Shown piece by piece: positions 34,572 to 43,767 of a stretch of 64,000 nucleotides of DNA (within the stretch, counting starts at the first letter, position 1; each line of letters opens with the position of its first letter). The stretch spans positions 1-64,000 of the forward strand of contig JAGASK010000031.1 of assembly GCA_017621815.1 (NCBI GenBank), read 5' to 3'. The translations under genes were made by a program, and so were the position numbers. The stretch is from Lachnospiraceae bacterium. Its GTDB lineage: Bacteria; Bacillota; Clostridia; Lachnospirales; Lachnospiraceae. Under the pieces are notes generated by a model. The model saw nothing but the letters and a program-made list of their open reading frames with translations. It ran no database searches and was not told where the DNA came from.

Positions 34572-34600
34572 TTGACATGTGAAATAATAAGGTGTAGTAT
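34572..34600 (+). promoter_or_regulatory. sigma-A promoter of the TrhA-like gene
   Basis: TTGACA (34572-34577), a 17-base spacer and TAGTAT (34595-34600). It implies a leader of about 125 bases before the ATG at 34733. The leader includes an ATAGTG/CACTAT inverted repeat but no recognised riboswitch. Confidence 0.82.
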
Positions 34601-34732
34601 TATCACATCAACAAGTAGTTTTTAAAACTATGTATTGTAATTTAAAAATTATTTTATGTAGTTTTCACGCATGTAATAGTGTAAAACATATACTATATAC
34701 TATCACTATAAAGTTTAACAGGAGGTAATATT

Positions 34733-35383
34733 ATGCAGATTACAATTCGTGAACCCGGAAGCGCCATTACCCATTTCATTGCAATGATGATGGCAGTTTT
34801 TGCCGCTGCTCCCCTACTTATAAAAGCAGCGCTTTCCACTACCAGCCATACTCTTCTTGCCATGAGCATCTTTATGCTCAGCATGATTTTATTATACGGA
34901 GCCAGTGCCACCTACCATTCCCTGAATATTAAAGGGAAAGCCCTCCGTATCTTCCGGAAATTGGATCATATGATGATTTTTGTGCTGATTGCAGGCTCCT
35001 ATACTCCGGTATGTTTAATCGTCCTCGGCGGAAAATCAGGCTACACTCTTCTTGCTGTAGTCTGGGGAATCGCTTTACTCGGTATGACTTTAAAAGCCTG
35101 CTGGGTTACCTGTCCCAAATGGTTTTCTTCTATTATATATATTGCCATGGGCTGGGTATGTCTCGGTGTGTTCAGTACCCTTTGGAATGTACTTCCCCAC
35201 GCCGCTTTTCTCTGGCTTCTCGCAGGCGGCATCATTTATACTGTAGGCGGCGTGATTTACGCTTTAAAGCTTCCCGTGTTTAATAATAAACATAAATTTT
35301 TCGGTTCCCACGAACTTTTTCACTTGTTTGTCATGGGCGGAAGCATCTGCCATTTTATATTCATGTATTTATATGTTGCCTGA
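34733..35383 (+). CDS. TrhA/hemolysin III-family (PAQR) membrane protein
   Basis: Seven-helix membrane protein of 216 residues. Hydrophobic segments begin near residues 12, 40, 75, 100, 127, 150 and 190. Family motifs are SATYHSLNIKG, then RKLDHMMIFVLIAGSYTP, and near the end GSHELFHLFVMGGSICHF; these hold the conserved Ser, Asp and His residues of the CREST/PAQR metal site. Bacterial members have been linked to membrane lipid homeostasis; the haemolysin name is historical. AGGAGG precedes the ATG. It is convergent with the histidine kinase gene, five bases away. Confidence 0.93.
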   Translation: MQITIREPGSAITHFIAMMMAVFAAAPLLIKAALSTTSHTLLAMSIFMLSMILLYGASATYHSLNIKGKALRIFRKLDHMMIFVLIAGSYTPVCLIVLGGKSGYTLLAVVWGIALLGMTLKACWVTCPKWFSSIIYIAMGWVCLGVFSTLWNVLPHAAFLWLLAGGIIYTVGGVIYALKLPVFNNKHKFFGSHELFHLFVMGGSICHFIFMYLYVA

Positions 35384-35387
35384 CACT

Positions 35388-36773
35388 TCAGTCTGTCGGA
35401 AATGATATTGTCACACAATGACCTTTCTTTGTAACAGCAAAGTCTCCTTTATGGGCAAGCGCAATCTGCTTCACAATGCGCAGCCCCATAATGTGAGGCT
35501 TTTCTTCTTGGGATATCACTTTCTGACTGTTTCCTGTTTCTTCCTGAAGCAGCCTCACAACCTCATCAGGAATTCCTTTACCGCTGTCCCTTACGGCAAA
35601 AACAGCCTGATTTCCTTTCATGTATCCCAGAATATGAATTTCACAGCCACCGGGATTATGCCTGATACTGTTATTCAGCAGATTCCTCATAGCCCTTGCT
35701 AAAAGCTCTTCGTCCGCTTTCAGCACTGTTTTCTCCAGCTCAGGCTGTATATCAAGATAAATCTCATAGCTTTCAGACAAACCGGTATTGAGAAGTTCTG
35801 CCGCCAATTCTCTTAACATGGCTGCGGGATAAAAGCTTTTTATCCGTAAAGGCTGCATATGGTATTCCAGCTTGGAGGTCAGATTTAAATCTTCAATCAG
35901 CTGCTTGATTTTCAGGCTTTGCAGCTTAATTTCTTCTGCTTTTCTTCTTTTCTCAGGACTCAGGTCTTCTGCCTGCTCCAGTTCATCTGCATATCCCATA
36001 ATCACGGATAAAGGTGTTCTGATGTCATGAGATACACCTGCAATCCATTCGGTCCTTGCAGTGTCCCTTCTTTCCAGGGAAAGACGCTGCTTTTCCAGAA
36101 TGTCCGAAGCCTGATTAATCTGCACCGCCAGCACTGATGCCGTTCCCTTTTCATTCAGATGGATTTTACGATTTGCCGCCAATGCACCGATTCCTTCCGA
36201 TAAAGGGCGCAATGAAAGATAATAACGATATCCCAAAACTCCCACTGCAATAAGGATAACCAGAAGATTCCCATACAGAAAAACAAGAAAATATCTTCCC
36301 ATATTTTCTAAAAAATCCATGGAAACTTCTGCGGTATATTTCCACATACTGTTTTTTTCGTAGCCTGCTACCAGAAGACCTCTTTCTCCCCTCCATACCC
36401 TTACGGGATAATCGTGAAGATACCACCTTGAAAAAGAAGCTATTTCCCCTGCCGTATAATGGTTTTCAAAGCCTTCCGGAGAATTCCACGAATAAATCAC
36501 ATCACCCGCATCATTCAGTATCAGCAGAAAACAAATTTTTTTCTCCTGCAGATACTTTTCCCCTGCCTGAGTTACTTTTATTTCATTCCCGGCATCTTTG
36601 CCAAATACAGTCTCCTCCAGATACCGGATTCCCCCAAGCTGCCAGGAATCATCAGACATTGTTCTCTCCACTACCACCCATAAAAACAGCCCGATATTTA
36701 CAATGATAACAAACAGTATAATTGCCCATGTAATGCCGATATATTTTCCGTATATCTTTAAAAGACTTTTCAT
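35388..36773 (-). CDS. sensor histidine kinase
   Basis: Membrane-bound kinase of 461 residues. One N-terminal helix (about 14-35), an extracellular domain of about 125 residues and a second helix (about 163-183) come first. A short linker and the dimerisation domain GVSHDIRTPLSVIMGYADE with the phospho-His (about 255) follow. The ATPase domain shows RNLLNNSIRHNP, VRDSGKGIPDEV and MGLRIVKQIALAHKG. The start overlaps the stop of the response regulator gene by four bases, so the two are co-translated. The divergent ABC exporter next door is the likely target, as in peptide-resistance systems such as CprRK or LanRK. Confidence 0.93.
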   Translation of the reverse strand: MKSLLKIYGKYIGITWAIILFVIIVNIGLFLWVVVERTMSDDSWQLGGIRYLEETVFGKDAGNEIKVTQAGEKYLQEKKICFLLILNDAGDVIYSWNSPEGFENHYTAGEIASFSRWYLHDYPVRVWRGERGLLVAGYEKNSMWKYTAEVSMDFLENMGRYFLVFLYGNLLVILIAVGVLGYRYYLSLRPLSEGIGALAANRKIHLNEKGTASVLAVQINQASDILEKQRLSLERRDTARTEWIAGVSHDIRTPLSVIMGYADELEQAEDLSPEKRRKAEEIKLQSLKIKQLIEDLNLTSKLEYHMQPLRIKSFYPAAMLRELAAELLNTGLSESYEIYLDIQPELEKTVLKADEELLARAMRNLLNNSIRHNPGGCEIHILGYMKGNQAVFAVRDSGKGIPDEVVRLLQEETGNSQKVISQEEKPHIMGLRIVKQIALAHKGDFAVTKKGHCVTISFPTD

Positions 36774-37519
36774 TGCAGCTTCACCAACTTATAACCAAGC
36801 CCGCGAACGGTCAAAAGCCACTTGGGCCTGGATGGATTTTCCTCTATTTTTTCCCGCAAACGCCTGATATGCACCATAATTGTATTCTCATAGCCGAAAT
36901 AATTATCCTCCCATACTGCCTGACACAGCTGGTCAAAGGTTACAATATTTCCTCTGTTTTCCCATAGTTTGCGCATAATTGCAAGTTCTTTGGCTGTAAG
37001 CGGAATTTCCTCATTTCTTTCATTATTCCAAATAACGGTTCCTCTTCCCAGCCCCACATTGCACTTTCCAAGCTCAATTATTACATCACCCGGCTGCAAT
37101 TCTGTAGTTTTGGAAAAGTAAGTTCTTTTCAGTATGGCGCTGATACGAAGGACAAGCTCCTTAGGCAAAAAAGGCTTTACCATATAATCATCAGCGCCAA
37201 GGCCAAGACCAAGCAAACGATCACTGTCCTCATCCCTGGCAGATAAAAACAAAACCGGAACTTCGGATATTGTCCCGGACCATGTCCCGGACAATGTCCG
37301 TATTCTCTGCATCAGGGAAAACCCATCGCCATCAGGAAGATTAACATCCAATATAATCATATCCGGCTGCTTTCTTAAGAAATAATCCTCTGCTTCTTTC
37401 ACGCAGGCAGCCATATCTATATTCAGAAATCCTTCTCTTTGCAAAATTCCCGCAACCATTTCCCGAAGCTCTCTGTTATCATCCACCAGAAGCAGGGTGC
37501 TTTCAAATATATGCTTCAT
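36770..37519 (-). CDS. OmpR-family response regulator
   Basis: A 249-residue regulator. The receiver domain (about 8-130) has the acidic pair in LLVDDNRELRE, the phospho-acceptor in DMIILDVNLPDGDGFS and the conserved Lys in DDYMVKPFLPKELVLR. The C-terminal winged helix (about 145-248) shows LTAKELAIMRKLWENRG and the recognition helix YENTIMVHIRRLREKIE. It is the first gene of a two-gene unit with the kinase, divergent from the ABC exporter. Direct repeats in the shared intergenic region are candidate binding sites. Confidence 0.94.
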   Translation of the reverse strand: MKHIFESTLLLVDDNRELREMVAGILQREGFLNIDMAACVKEAEDYFLRKQPDMIILDVNLPDGDGFSLMQRIRTLSGTWSGTISEVPVLFLSARDEDSDRLLGLGLGADDYMVKPFLPKELVLRISAILKRTYFSKTTELQPGDVIIELGKCNVGLGRGTVIWNNERNEEIPLTAKELAIMRKLWENRGNIVTFDQLCQAVWEDNYFGYENTIMVHIRRLREKIEENPSRPKWLLTVRGLGYKLVKLQ

Positions 37520-37594
37520 AACTATCTGCTCCTTCTCAATTCTTTTTTACTATTTTAATACAAATTCCCGTTTCTGCAATGAATCCGCAAAAGA

Positions 37595-37641
37595 TTTAAG
37601 GTAATTGTAAGGAAGCTTTCATTTTTGTGTAAGGAAACTTT
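37595..37641 (+). promoter_or_regulatory. phased direct repeats, probable response-regulator site
   Basis: TGTAAGGAAGCTTT (37606-37619) and TGTAAGGAAACTTT (37628-37641) match at 13 of 14 positions, 22 bases apart. A shorter TTTAAGG lies at 37595, 11 bases before the first. Spacing in multiples of 11 on one face of the helix suits an OmpR-type dimer. They lie between the regulator and the exporter genes; the exporter's -10 may be TATGCT at 37644. Confidence 0.6.
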
Positions 37642-37677
37642 TATATGCTTACTTTGTAAAAAGAAGGAGGAAGCTAA

Positions 37678-38637
37678 ATGAATAAAAATAATCTTGTCAT
37701 ACAGACAAACAATCTCACAAAAAGCTATGGAAAACATAATAATTCAAAGGAAGTTGTAAATCAGGTTAATCTTGCTGTTCCGGAAGGATGTATTTACGGA
37801 TTTCTCGGTCCTAACGGAGCCGGAAAAAGCACTACCATGAAAATGCTTCTCGGATTAATCAAACCTACCTCAGGGAAAATTACTATTCTGGGAACTCCTT
37901 TTGCTGCAGGAAACGGCGCGCCTGCCGGTGAAAAGGAACGTCTTTCCATCCTGAAACAGACAGGTTCTTTAATTGAATCGCCCTCTTACTACGGTCATTT
38001 GACAGGAAGGGAAAACCTGGAAATTGTCTGTACCCTGAAAAATATTCCCCAAAAAGAAATTGGAGAAGTACTTTCCATTGTCAGAATGGAGAACCAGCAG
38101 CATAAAAAAGCCGGTCACTACTCCCTTGGTATGAAGCAGCGTTTAGGACTGGCCGCCGCCCTTCTGGGGCATCCAAAGCTCCTGCTTTTAGATGAACCCA
38201 CCAACGGCCTTGATCCCGCAGGTATTCAGGAAATGCGTGAGCTTATCCGTTCTCTGCCCGAAACTTATCATATGACTGTTATGGTATCCAGCCATCTTTT
38301 AAGTGAAATCGACCAAATGGCCGATTATGCCGGTATCATCAACAAGGGGCAGCTGATTTATCAGGACAGCCTTCTTCATCTTCACAGGCACAGCAGAAAG
38401 CAGCTGCGGCTTAGAACCAATAACAATAACCGGGCGCTGTGCCTGCTGAATGAAAATCAGATTGATTGCACGCCGTCAGAGGATTATCTCATGCTTCCCG
38501 AAATCAGCGATGAGAAGACAGCTTTCCTGATTTCCGCTTTAGTGAAGGAGGGCATCGGCATTTTAAGAGTGGAGGAATATCAAAAATCCCTGGAAGATAT
38601 TTTCCTCAGTCTGACAGGAAAGCAGGTGAGCTTGTAA
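37678..38637 (+). CDS. ABC transporter ATP-binding protein, peptide-resistance type
   Basis: ATPase subunit of 319 residues. Walker A is GPNGAGKST (about 42-50), the signature is YSLGMKQRLGLAAALL, Walker B is LLLLDEPTNGLDP, and the switch His is in VSSHLLSEIDQMADY. A C-terminal extension of about 85 residues is typical of the BcrA/LanF group. With the two permease genes that follow, it forms an exporter expected to remove lantibiotic- or bacitracin-like peptides from the membrane. AAGGAGGA precedes the ATG; the stop overlaps the next start by one base. Confidence 0.93.
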   Translation: MNKNNLVIQTNNLTKSYGKHNNSKEVVNQVNLAVPEGCIYGFLGPNGAGKSTTMKMLLGLIKPTSGKITILGTPFAAGNGAPAGEKERLSILKQTGSLIESPSYYGHLTGRENLEIVCTLKNIPQKEIGEVLSIVRMENQQHKKAGHYSLGMKQRLGLAAALLGHPKLLLLDEPTNGLDPAGIQEMRELIRSLPETYHMTVMVSSHLLSEIDQMADYAGIINKGQLIYQDSLLHLHRHSRKQLRLRTNNNNRALCLLNENQIDCTPSEDYLMLPEISDEKTAFLISALVKEGIGILRVEEYQKSLEDIFLSLTGKQVSL

Positions 38638-39389
38638 TGAATATTATTTTAACAGAGCTAAAGAAAATACGGCACCGTCACATAGGCCTCCTTTACGGAG
38701 CCACCCTGTTTCTTATCTTTATATGGATGATGTGGGCAATGCGCGATATGGATGATGTGATTACGCAGCAGGGCTATTATTATATGCTCCTTAGTCTTCC
38801 CCTTATGAACGGAATTTTTCTGCCCACCATACTTGCCTGTGTAGAAAGCAGGCTTTGCGACATAGAGATAAAGGGAAACACTTATAAGCTGCTGTGCACC
38901 ATGCAGCCCAGGCACAGTATTTATCACATTAAACTGCTATTCGGAATTTTATATCTGCTTTTTTTCTCTCTTGCTGAAACTGCCATGATTCCGCTTCTGG
39001 GAAAGCTGTTTCAGGTAGAACAGGAAATGCCCGCTGACTCTGTTTTTATATTCTTGTTCTCCACCTTTACGGTCAGTACAGTGCTCATTCTCATTCAGCA
39101 GCCATTGTCACTGCTGTGGGAAAATCAGCTGTTTCCGCTGTTTTTCGGCGTTGGAGGCACATTTGCAGGTATCTTTTCCTGGTTTTTCCCACAGCTGCCA
39201 ATCCGTTATATGCTGCCCTGGGGATATTATTGTGTAGGCACTGACATTAATATGTATTACGAAGAAGCTACCCGCACCATTACCTATTATACGATTCCTT
39301 TTCCCAAAGAATTTTTCACAGGATTTATTATCTTTGGAATTCTGGTTTATATAATCGGTAAAAACAGATTTATGAAAAAGGAGGTTTAA
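38637..39389 (+). CDS. ABC-2 permease, first subunit of the peptide exporter
   Basis: Integral membrane protein of 250 residues with about six hydrophobic segments (near 18-33, 48-68, 100-123, 138-158, 162-180 and 222-240). It is similar in layout to LanE/CprB permeases of lantibiotic-immunity exporters. Its ATG overlaps the stop of the ATPase gene (TAATG), so the two are translationally coupled. Substrate identity is inferred only from neighbours. Confidence 0.85.
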   Translation: MNIILTELKKIRHRHIGLLYGATLFLIFIWMMWAMRDMDDVITQQGYYYMLLSLPLMNGIFLPTILACVESRLCDIEIKGNTYKLLCTMQPRHSIYHIKLLFGILYLLFFSLAETAMIPLLGKLFQVEQEMPADSVFIFLFSTFTVSTVLILIQQPLSLLWENQLFPLFFGVGGTFAGIFSWFFPQLPIRYMLPWGYYCVGTDINMYYEEATRTITYYTIPFPKEFFTGFIIFGILVYIIGKNRFMKKEV

Positions 39390-39392
39390 GCT

Positions 39393-40124
39393 ATGCTGCT
39401 TGCCTGTATCAAAAGCGAACAATTAAAATTAAAGCGGTCCTTTATATGGATTGCTTTTGTATTGATTCCCATTATCCCCACTATAATGGGAACCGGAAAT
39501 TATTTAAATAATTTAAATCTGCTTAAGTCAGAATGGATTTCCCTGTGGACTCAGGAAACCCTTTTTTATTCCAACTTTTTCTTTGCACCCCTTATTGCCA
39601 TTTACTGCAGTTACCTGTGGCGGATGGAGAACCAGAATAAAAACCGTAACCTTCTTTTAACCTCTCCGGTTCCGGTCCGGGACATTTTTCTCGGCAAGCT
39701 GGCAACCATTGCAAAGATTACTGTATTCACCCAGCTTTGGATATTTGTCCTTTTTCTTGTCAGCGGAAAGCTGGTTCACCTTTCCGGACTTCCTGACTCA
39801 CAGCATTTTATTTATGCGGCAAGAGGAATTCTGGGCGGCATGGTGATTGCTGCCCTCCAGCTTTTAATTTCCATGATAATCAAAAGCTTTGCGGCTCCCA
39901 TTGCTGTTGCCGTAATGGGAAGCATTACAGGACTTCTTGCAGCCAATTCCAAATATGGAGTTTACTATCCTTACTCTCTTATGATGCTGGGAATGAATGC
40001 CAATAAATCCGAGGATGTACTTGCCGGAAGCAGCCTGCCCTTCTTTTTAAGCAGCATCTTCTATATTATATTGTTCTGCTGCATTGCTGTGTGGATTTTA
40101 AAGCACCGGGATGTGAAAGCATAA
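39393..40124 (+). CDS. ABC-2 permease, second subunit of the peptide exporter
   Basis: Integral membrane protein of 243 residues with about six hydrophobic segments, similar in plan to LanG/CprC. It opens with CIKSEQLKLKRSFIWIAFVLIPII and has the cytosolic segment LTSPVPVRDIFLGKLATI that usually couples to the ATPase. It starts three bases after the previous stop with GGAGG upstream. With its partner and the ATPase it would form the heterodimeric exporter. Confidence 0.85.
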   Translation: MLLACIKSEQLKLKRSFIWIAFVLIPIIPTIMGTGNYLNNLNLLKSEWISLWTQETLFYSNFFFAPLIAIYCSYLWRMENQNKNRNLLLTSPVPVRDIFLGKLATIAKITVFTQLWIFVLFLVSGKLVHLSGLPDSQHFIYAARGILGGMVIAALQLLISMIIKSFAAPIAVAVMGSITGLLAANSKYGVYYPYSLMMLGMNANKSEDVLAGSSLPFFLSSIFYIILFCCIAVWILKHRDVKA

Positions 40125-40150
40125 ATACGGTATTTATTTTAATATAAAAC

Positions 40151-40198
40151 AGCCGGATAGGAAACTCTCTGCTGTTTCGCATCCGGCTGCTGCTTTTA
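40151..40198. terminator. bidirectional terminator between the exporter and galE
   Basis: AGCCGGAT (40151-40158) pairs with ATCCGGCT (40181-40188), with an inner GAAAC/GTTTC stem. TTTTA follows on the plus strand and GTTTTATATT on the minus strand. It separates the convergent exporter operon and galE. Confidence 0.78.
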
Positions 40199-40245
40199 TC
40201 TTATCTGCTTTATCCTGTTAGTTTTATTCTGCCTGTTTCATTCTG

Positions 40246-41262
40246 TTAATCTTCATATCCGTTAGGATTATTGCTCTGCCATCTCCAGGAATCGGCACAC
40301 ATATCTTTAATTCCATACTGTGCTTCCCAGCCAAGCTCTCTTTTTGCCTTGGATGCGTCGGAATAGCAGGTTGCAATGTCTCCCGGACGTCTGTCTTTAA
40401 TCACATAAGGAATTTTTACTCCAGTAGCAGCTTCAAAATTCTTCACAATATCAAGAACGCTGTAACCCACTCCGGTTCCCAGATTGTAAATGCAAAGACC
40501 CGCTTTTTCCTCTATCTTCTTAAGCGCCTTTACGTGTCCCACTGCCAAATCCACCACATGGATATAGTCACGGACACCGGTTCCATCAGGCGTATCATAG
40601 TCATTTCCGAACACTCCAAGTTCTTTCAACTTGCCTACGGCTACCTGGGTAATGTAAGGCATCAGATTATTGGGAATGCCGTTGGGATTTTCTCCTATAG
40701 TGCCGCTCTTATGGGCGCCGATAGGATTGAAGTAACGCAGAAGAATAACATTCCATTCCGGGTCTGCTTTCTGCATATCGGTAAGAATCTGCTCCAGCAT
40801 GGACTTGGTCCAGCCGTAAGGATTGGTGCATTGTCCTTTAGGACATTCTTCTGTAATCGGAATAATGGCAGGGTCTCCGTACACGGTTGCGGAAGATGAG
40901 AAAATAATATTCTTTACTCCGTGCTGTCTCATTACATCCACCAGAGTCAGTGTTCCTGCAATATTGTTTTCATAATATTCCCAGGGCTTCTGTACCGATT
41001 CTCCTACAGCCTTAAGACCTGCAAAATGTATACAGGAATCAATTTTTTCAGCATCAAAAATTTTGTTTAACGCCTCTGCGTCCAGAATGTCGGCTTTGTA
41101 AAAAGTAACCGGTTTGCCGGTAATCGCTTCCACTCTCTTTAAGCTCTTTTCACTGGAATTTGCCAGATTATCAATAACTACTACGTCATATCCTGCATTC
41201 TGCAGTTCTACTACTGTGTGGCTCCCGATATAACCGGCGCCGCCTGTAACCAATATTGCCAT
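40246..41262 (-). CDS. galE: UDP-glucose 4-epimerase
   Basis: Interconverts UDP-glucose and UDP-galactose (some members also the N-acetyl forms). The 338-residue short-chain dehydrogenase has the NAD motif [10 protein letters not shown], the catalytic Ser/Tyr/Lys region [11 protein letters not shown] and [11 protein letters not shown], and the C-terminal substrate part [12 protein letters not shown] and [12 protein letters not shown]. Complete and typical in length. It follows the UDP-sugar pyrophosphorylase gene by about 115 bases and could supply galactosyl donors to the glycan operon elsewhere in the window. Confidence 0.96.
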   Translation of the reverse strand: MAILVTGGAGYIGSHTVVELQNAGYDVVVIDNLANSSEKSLKRVEAITGKPVTFYKADILDAEALNKIFDAEKIDSCIHFAGLKAVGESVQKPWEYYENNIAGTLTLVDVMRQHGVKNIIFSSSATVYGDPAIIPITEECPKGQCTNPYGWTKSMLEQILTDMQKADPEWNVILLRYFNPIGAHKSGTIGENPNGIPNNLMPYITQVAVGKLKELGVFGNDYDTPDGTGVRDYIHVVDLAVGHVKALKKIEEKAGLCIYNLGTGVGYSVLDIVKNFEAATGVKIPYVIKDRRPGDIATCYSDASKAKRELGWEAQYGIKDMCADSWRWQSNNPNGYED

Positions 41263-41376
41263 AATTGCCTCCGTTTCTTCCTTATCCGGTTCCTTTTTTC
41301 CTACTACGGTAAGTTTACTTCAAAAGCCCTTTTATTCACAAGATATGAATGTTATTCATACCTGTCAAAATGTTAA

Positions 41377-42603
41377 CTACAGAGCAATTCCGTTTTCTTT
41401 GCAAAGAGCTCTTGCACTTTCCACGGAGTCCACACCTGTTTTATTTTTAATCGGTGCAAATTCTTTATTTCTTTCCACTTCATAAGGAAGGCAGCTGTCA
41501 AGTTCATGAATCATGTCAAGCACCAGCTGTTCAAACTTATAGCCGTTAGGTTCCTCCGGCTTCACCTTTTCTCCCTTTTCATTCAGATAAGGAATCTTCT
41601 TCTCCACGATATGAAGGGGCAGATTCCTCTCCCTGATTTTTTCAAGGTCAGCAATACGGAAAAGATAATTTAATATAACCCCGAAGTAGTACGCCGGGTC
41701 TCCGTTTTCATCCTTTGCATCCATCAGTTCCTTAGTCAGTTCATAATATTCTATAATAGAGGGTCTGCCGTCTTCAAGGCACATTACCCCCACCTTTTCA
41801 TCCGGAGTGCATTTTTTCACTACCTTTGCGCCTGCAGCGCAGCCGCCGTCTATCACTGCCCCTACAAAACAGGGGTCTGCAATTCTCTGAAGCACATTAT
41901 CCACTGCAAATACATTCAGCCATTCCACACCGTCTGCCATGGCCTTCTGTGCCACACCCCATTTATGCATGGAGGAATACCAGCCGCCGTTGCCGTTGGG
42001 AGAGGTGGATATTTTCCATTTTTCTTCCATATAGACCCTGCCGTCATAATCAGATGCCGGAGCCATTTCCTGCATGAAAAAGGTAATATAATCACTGTTA
42101 TATCCGAAATAATTATGTTCTTTTAAAAAACCCGTGGTTGCCTCATGATTTTTATCGCTTGTCATAATGTACAGAGGAATCCAGCTTTCCGCCATTCTTA
42201 CCACATCCATCAGGTTTTCAATCAGCCTCTGAAAAATATATACGTCCTTTGTGATACCGATGTTGTACATTCCCTTAGGGTCATCAGAACCAAGCCTGGT
42301 TCCCATTCCCCCTGCCAGAAGCACTGCCCCCACTTTTCCGTCCTTGATTGCTTTGATGCCAAGAGCTGTAAATTTTTCTTTTTTGGCTTCTATTTCAGGA
42401 AGCTGCATAGCTGCCAGCGGAACAATTACTCCTCTTCCTGCTGCCTCATTCTTTTCCTTACAGGATGAAAGTACGGAAAAATCTGTTGCCGCTATCTGTG
42501 CAAGCAGCATTTCCTTTTCTTTTGCAGACAGCTCCTCGTAATAATTAAGCACATGCTCCTGCCCGCAGTCTTTCAATTTTTTTAAAGCTTCCTCATATCC
42601 CAT
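41377..42603 (-). CDS. UDP-sugar pyrophosphorylase, UAP1-like
   Basis: Nucleotidyltransferase of the UDPGP family, about 408 residues. It resembles eukaryotic-type UDP-N-acetylhexosamine pyrophosphorylase more than bacterial GalU or GlmU: LLAGGMGTRLGSDDPKGMY (UTP loop), PLYIMTSDKNHEATTGFL, the uridine-site segment TSPNGNGGWYSSM, and NVFAVDNVLQRIADP. It likely makes UDP-GlcNAc, UDP-GalNAc or UDP-glucose; the sugar cannot be fixed by eye. I start at the ATG at 42603, eight bases after GGAGG; the ORF runs 50 codons further upstream over the diguanylate cyclase gene without support. It overlaps that gene by about 11 bases. Confidence 0.88.
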   Translation of the reverse strand: MGYEEALKKLKDCGQEHVLNYYEELSAKEKEMLLAQIAATDFSVLSSCKEKNEAAGRGVIVPLAAMQLPEIEAKKEKFTALGIKAIKDGKVGAVLLAGGMGTRLGSDDPKGMYNIGITKDVYIFQRLIENLMDVVRMAESWIPLYIMTSDKNHEATTGFLKEHNYFGYNSDYITFFMQEMAPASDYDGRVYMEEKWKISTSPNGNGGWYSSMHKWGVAQKAMADGVEWLNVFAVDNVLQRIADPCFVGAVIDGGCAAGAKVVKKCTPDEKVGVMCLEDGRPSIIEYYELTKELMDAKDENGDPAYYFGVILNYLFRIADLEKIRERNLPLHIVEKKIPYLNEKGEKVKPEEPNGYKFEQLVLDMIHELDSCLPYEVERNKEFAPIKNKTGVDSVESARALCKENGIAL

Positions 42604-43555
42604 TACTGCTTCCTCCATTCCGGAAATTCTCCTTATTTTTGTTGACAAAATATCTGTTTTTACCCGCTCTCTTTGCATGATACATAGCATCATCCGCACG
42701 ATTGAACATATCTTCAAATTCATCATACTTAGATACTCTTGATGCAATTCCAATGCTGCATTGCACCCTCTGGCTTAAAAAAGTAATTTCCAATGCCAGC
42801 TTATGCATAAAAGAATCAACTTTGTTCTCTATACAGCCAATAGTTTCATCCGTAACAAATGCAATAAACTCATCACCGCCGAATCTTGCCGTAATGCTTT
42901 CATCTTCAAAGCATGACTGTATCAGCCTGGCAACTTCCTTTAAAACATCATCGCCCCGGGAATGCCCATATAAATCATTGATATTTTTGAAATTATCAAT
43001 ATCAATCATTATCATATGCGCTTCACTGGTAGGATTTGCTTTCAGCCACTTATCCACCTTTTCAATAGCCGCTCCTTTATTATAAAGTCCTGTCAGGAAA
43101 TCAGTTTCAACCCTGTGCATCATTTCCCTTTGCACAGTAGCAGACTGATGAATATTATGAATCCTTCCCAGAACACTGATTACTTTTCCCTGCTCGTCCG
43201 AAATACTGGAATAATAAGTTCTGTGCCACTGGAATTCGCCGGTGGATACCTTGCTTAAATATTCAATTTCTCCCCTTAAGGGTGTCATGCTGGCCTTTAA
43301 AAGAACATTCATAAATTCCTGTATATGGCTTGGATGCACCAAAGGGTTTTCTTTCACGAATTCCCTATAATTCGGGATTTCGCGCTTCTTTTTATTTTCC
43401 GGAAAATTGTAAAAGAATATCATGGTGTCCTCTTCAGGATGATACTCAAACAAAAGCGCAGGTGTAGTCTCCGCCAGTATCCGGTATCTCTCTTTCATCA
43501 CCTTGATTTCTTCTTCCAGTGACTTTATTTTCTCTTCATACTCGGTTTGATTCAT
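42593..43555 (-). CDS. diguanylate cyclase with N-terminal PAS-like domain
   Basis: Probable c-di-GMP synthase, cytoplasmic, 320 residues. An N-terminal short coiled coil (MNQTEYEEKIKSLEEEIKVM) leads into a PAS-like region (about 25-135, LAETTPALLFEYHPEED). The GGDEF domain (about 150-310) has DFLTGLYNKGAAIE, MIMIDIDNFKNINDLYGHSRGD and an intact TARFGGDEFIAFV. The usual RxxD inhibitory site before GGDEF is not evident. AAAGGAC precedes the ATG by eight bases. It overlaps the pyrophosphorylase gene downstream, so they are likely co-expressed. The window also has two HD-GYP phosphodiesterases. Confidence 0.93.
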   Translation of the reverse strand: MNQTEYEEKIKSLEEEIKVMKERYRILAETTPALLFEYHPEEDTMIFFYNFPENKKKREIPNYREFVKENPLVHPSHIQEFMNVLLKASMTPLRGEIEYLSKVSTGEFQWHRTYYSSISDEQGKVISVLGRIHNIHQSATVQREMMHRVETDFLTGLYNKGAAIEKVDKWLKANPTSEAHMIMIDIDNFKNINDLYGHSRGDDVLKEVARLIQSCFEDESITARFGGDEFIAFVTDETIGCIENKVDSFMHKLALEITFLSQRVQCSIGIASRVSKYDEFEDMFNRADDAMYHAKRAGKNRYFVNKNKENFRNGGSSNGI

Positions 43556-43651
43556 AATACTGTCCTTTACAATTTCTCAACTGTACTTTTACATAATTTA
43601 ATTATAAATTTTTTTTGAATAATATGCAACCGCTACTTCCTTTGCGGGTCT

Positions 43652-43690
43652 GTTAAGAACCCGTTAAAAGAACGTTAAGCTGTCGTTAAA
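43652..43690 (+). promoter_or_regulatory. four GTTAA boxes at exact 11-bp spacing
   Basis: GTTAA occurs at 43652, 43663, 43674 and 43685, each exactly 11 bases from the next. This is the pattern of PhoB/PhoP (OmpR-family) binding sites, whose units resemble TTAACA. A -10-like TAAAAT lies at 43729-43734, so the array would sit just upstream of the -35 position of the promoter for the small membrane peptide, an activator's place. Confidence 0.65.
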
Positions 43691-43767
43691 AAACCTTTGA
43701 ATCGCTTCAAACTCTTTTTTTCCACTGCTAAAATAACTTTACTAAAGAAAAGGAAAGGTGCAAAATC

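Noticed and set aside
34733-35383. A haemolysin toxin
   Set aside because: The protein is a seven-helix TrhA/PAQR membrane protein; the haemolysin name is historical and nothing here suggests a toxin.
41377-42753. Full-length reading of the pyrophosphorylase ORF from 42753
   Set aside because: The first 50 codons lie inside the diguanylate cyclase gene in another frame; GGAGG and a family-like N-terminus support the ATG at 42603.
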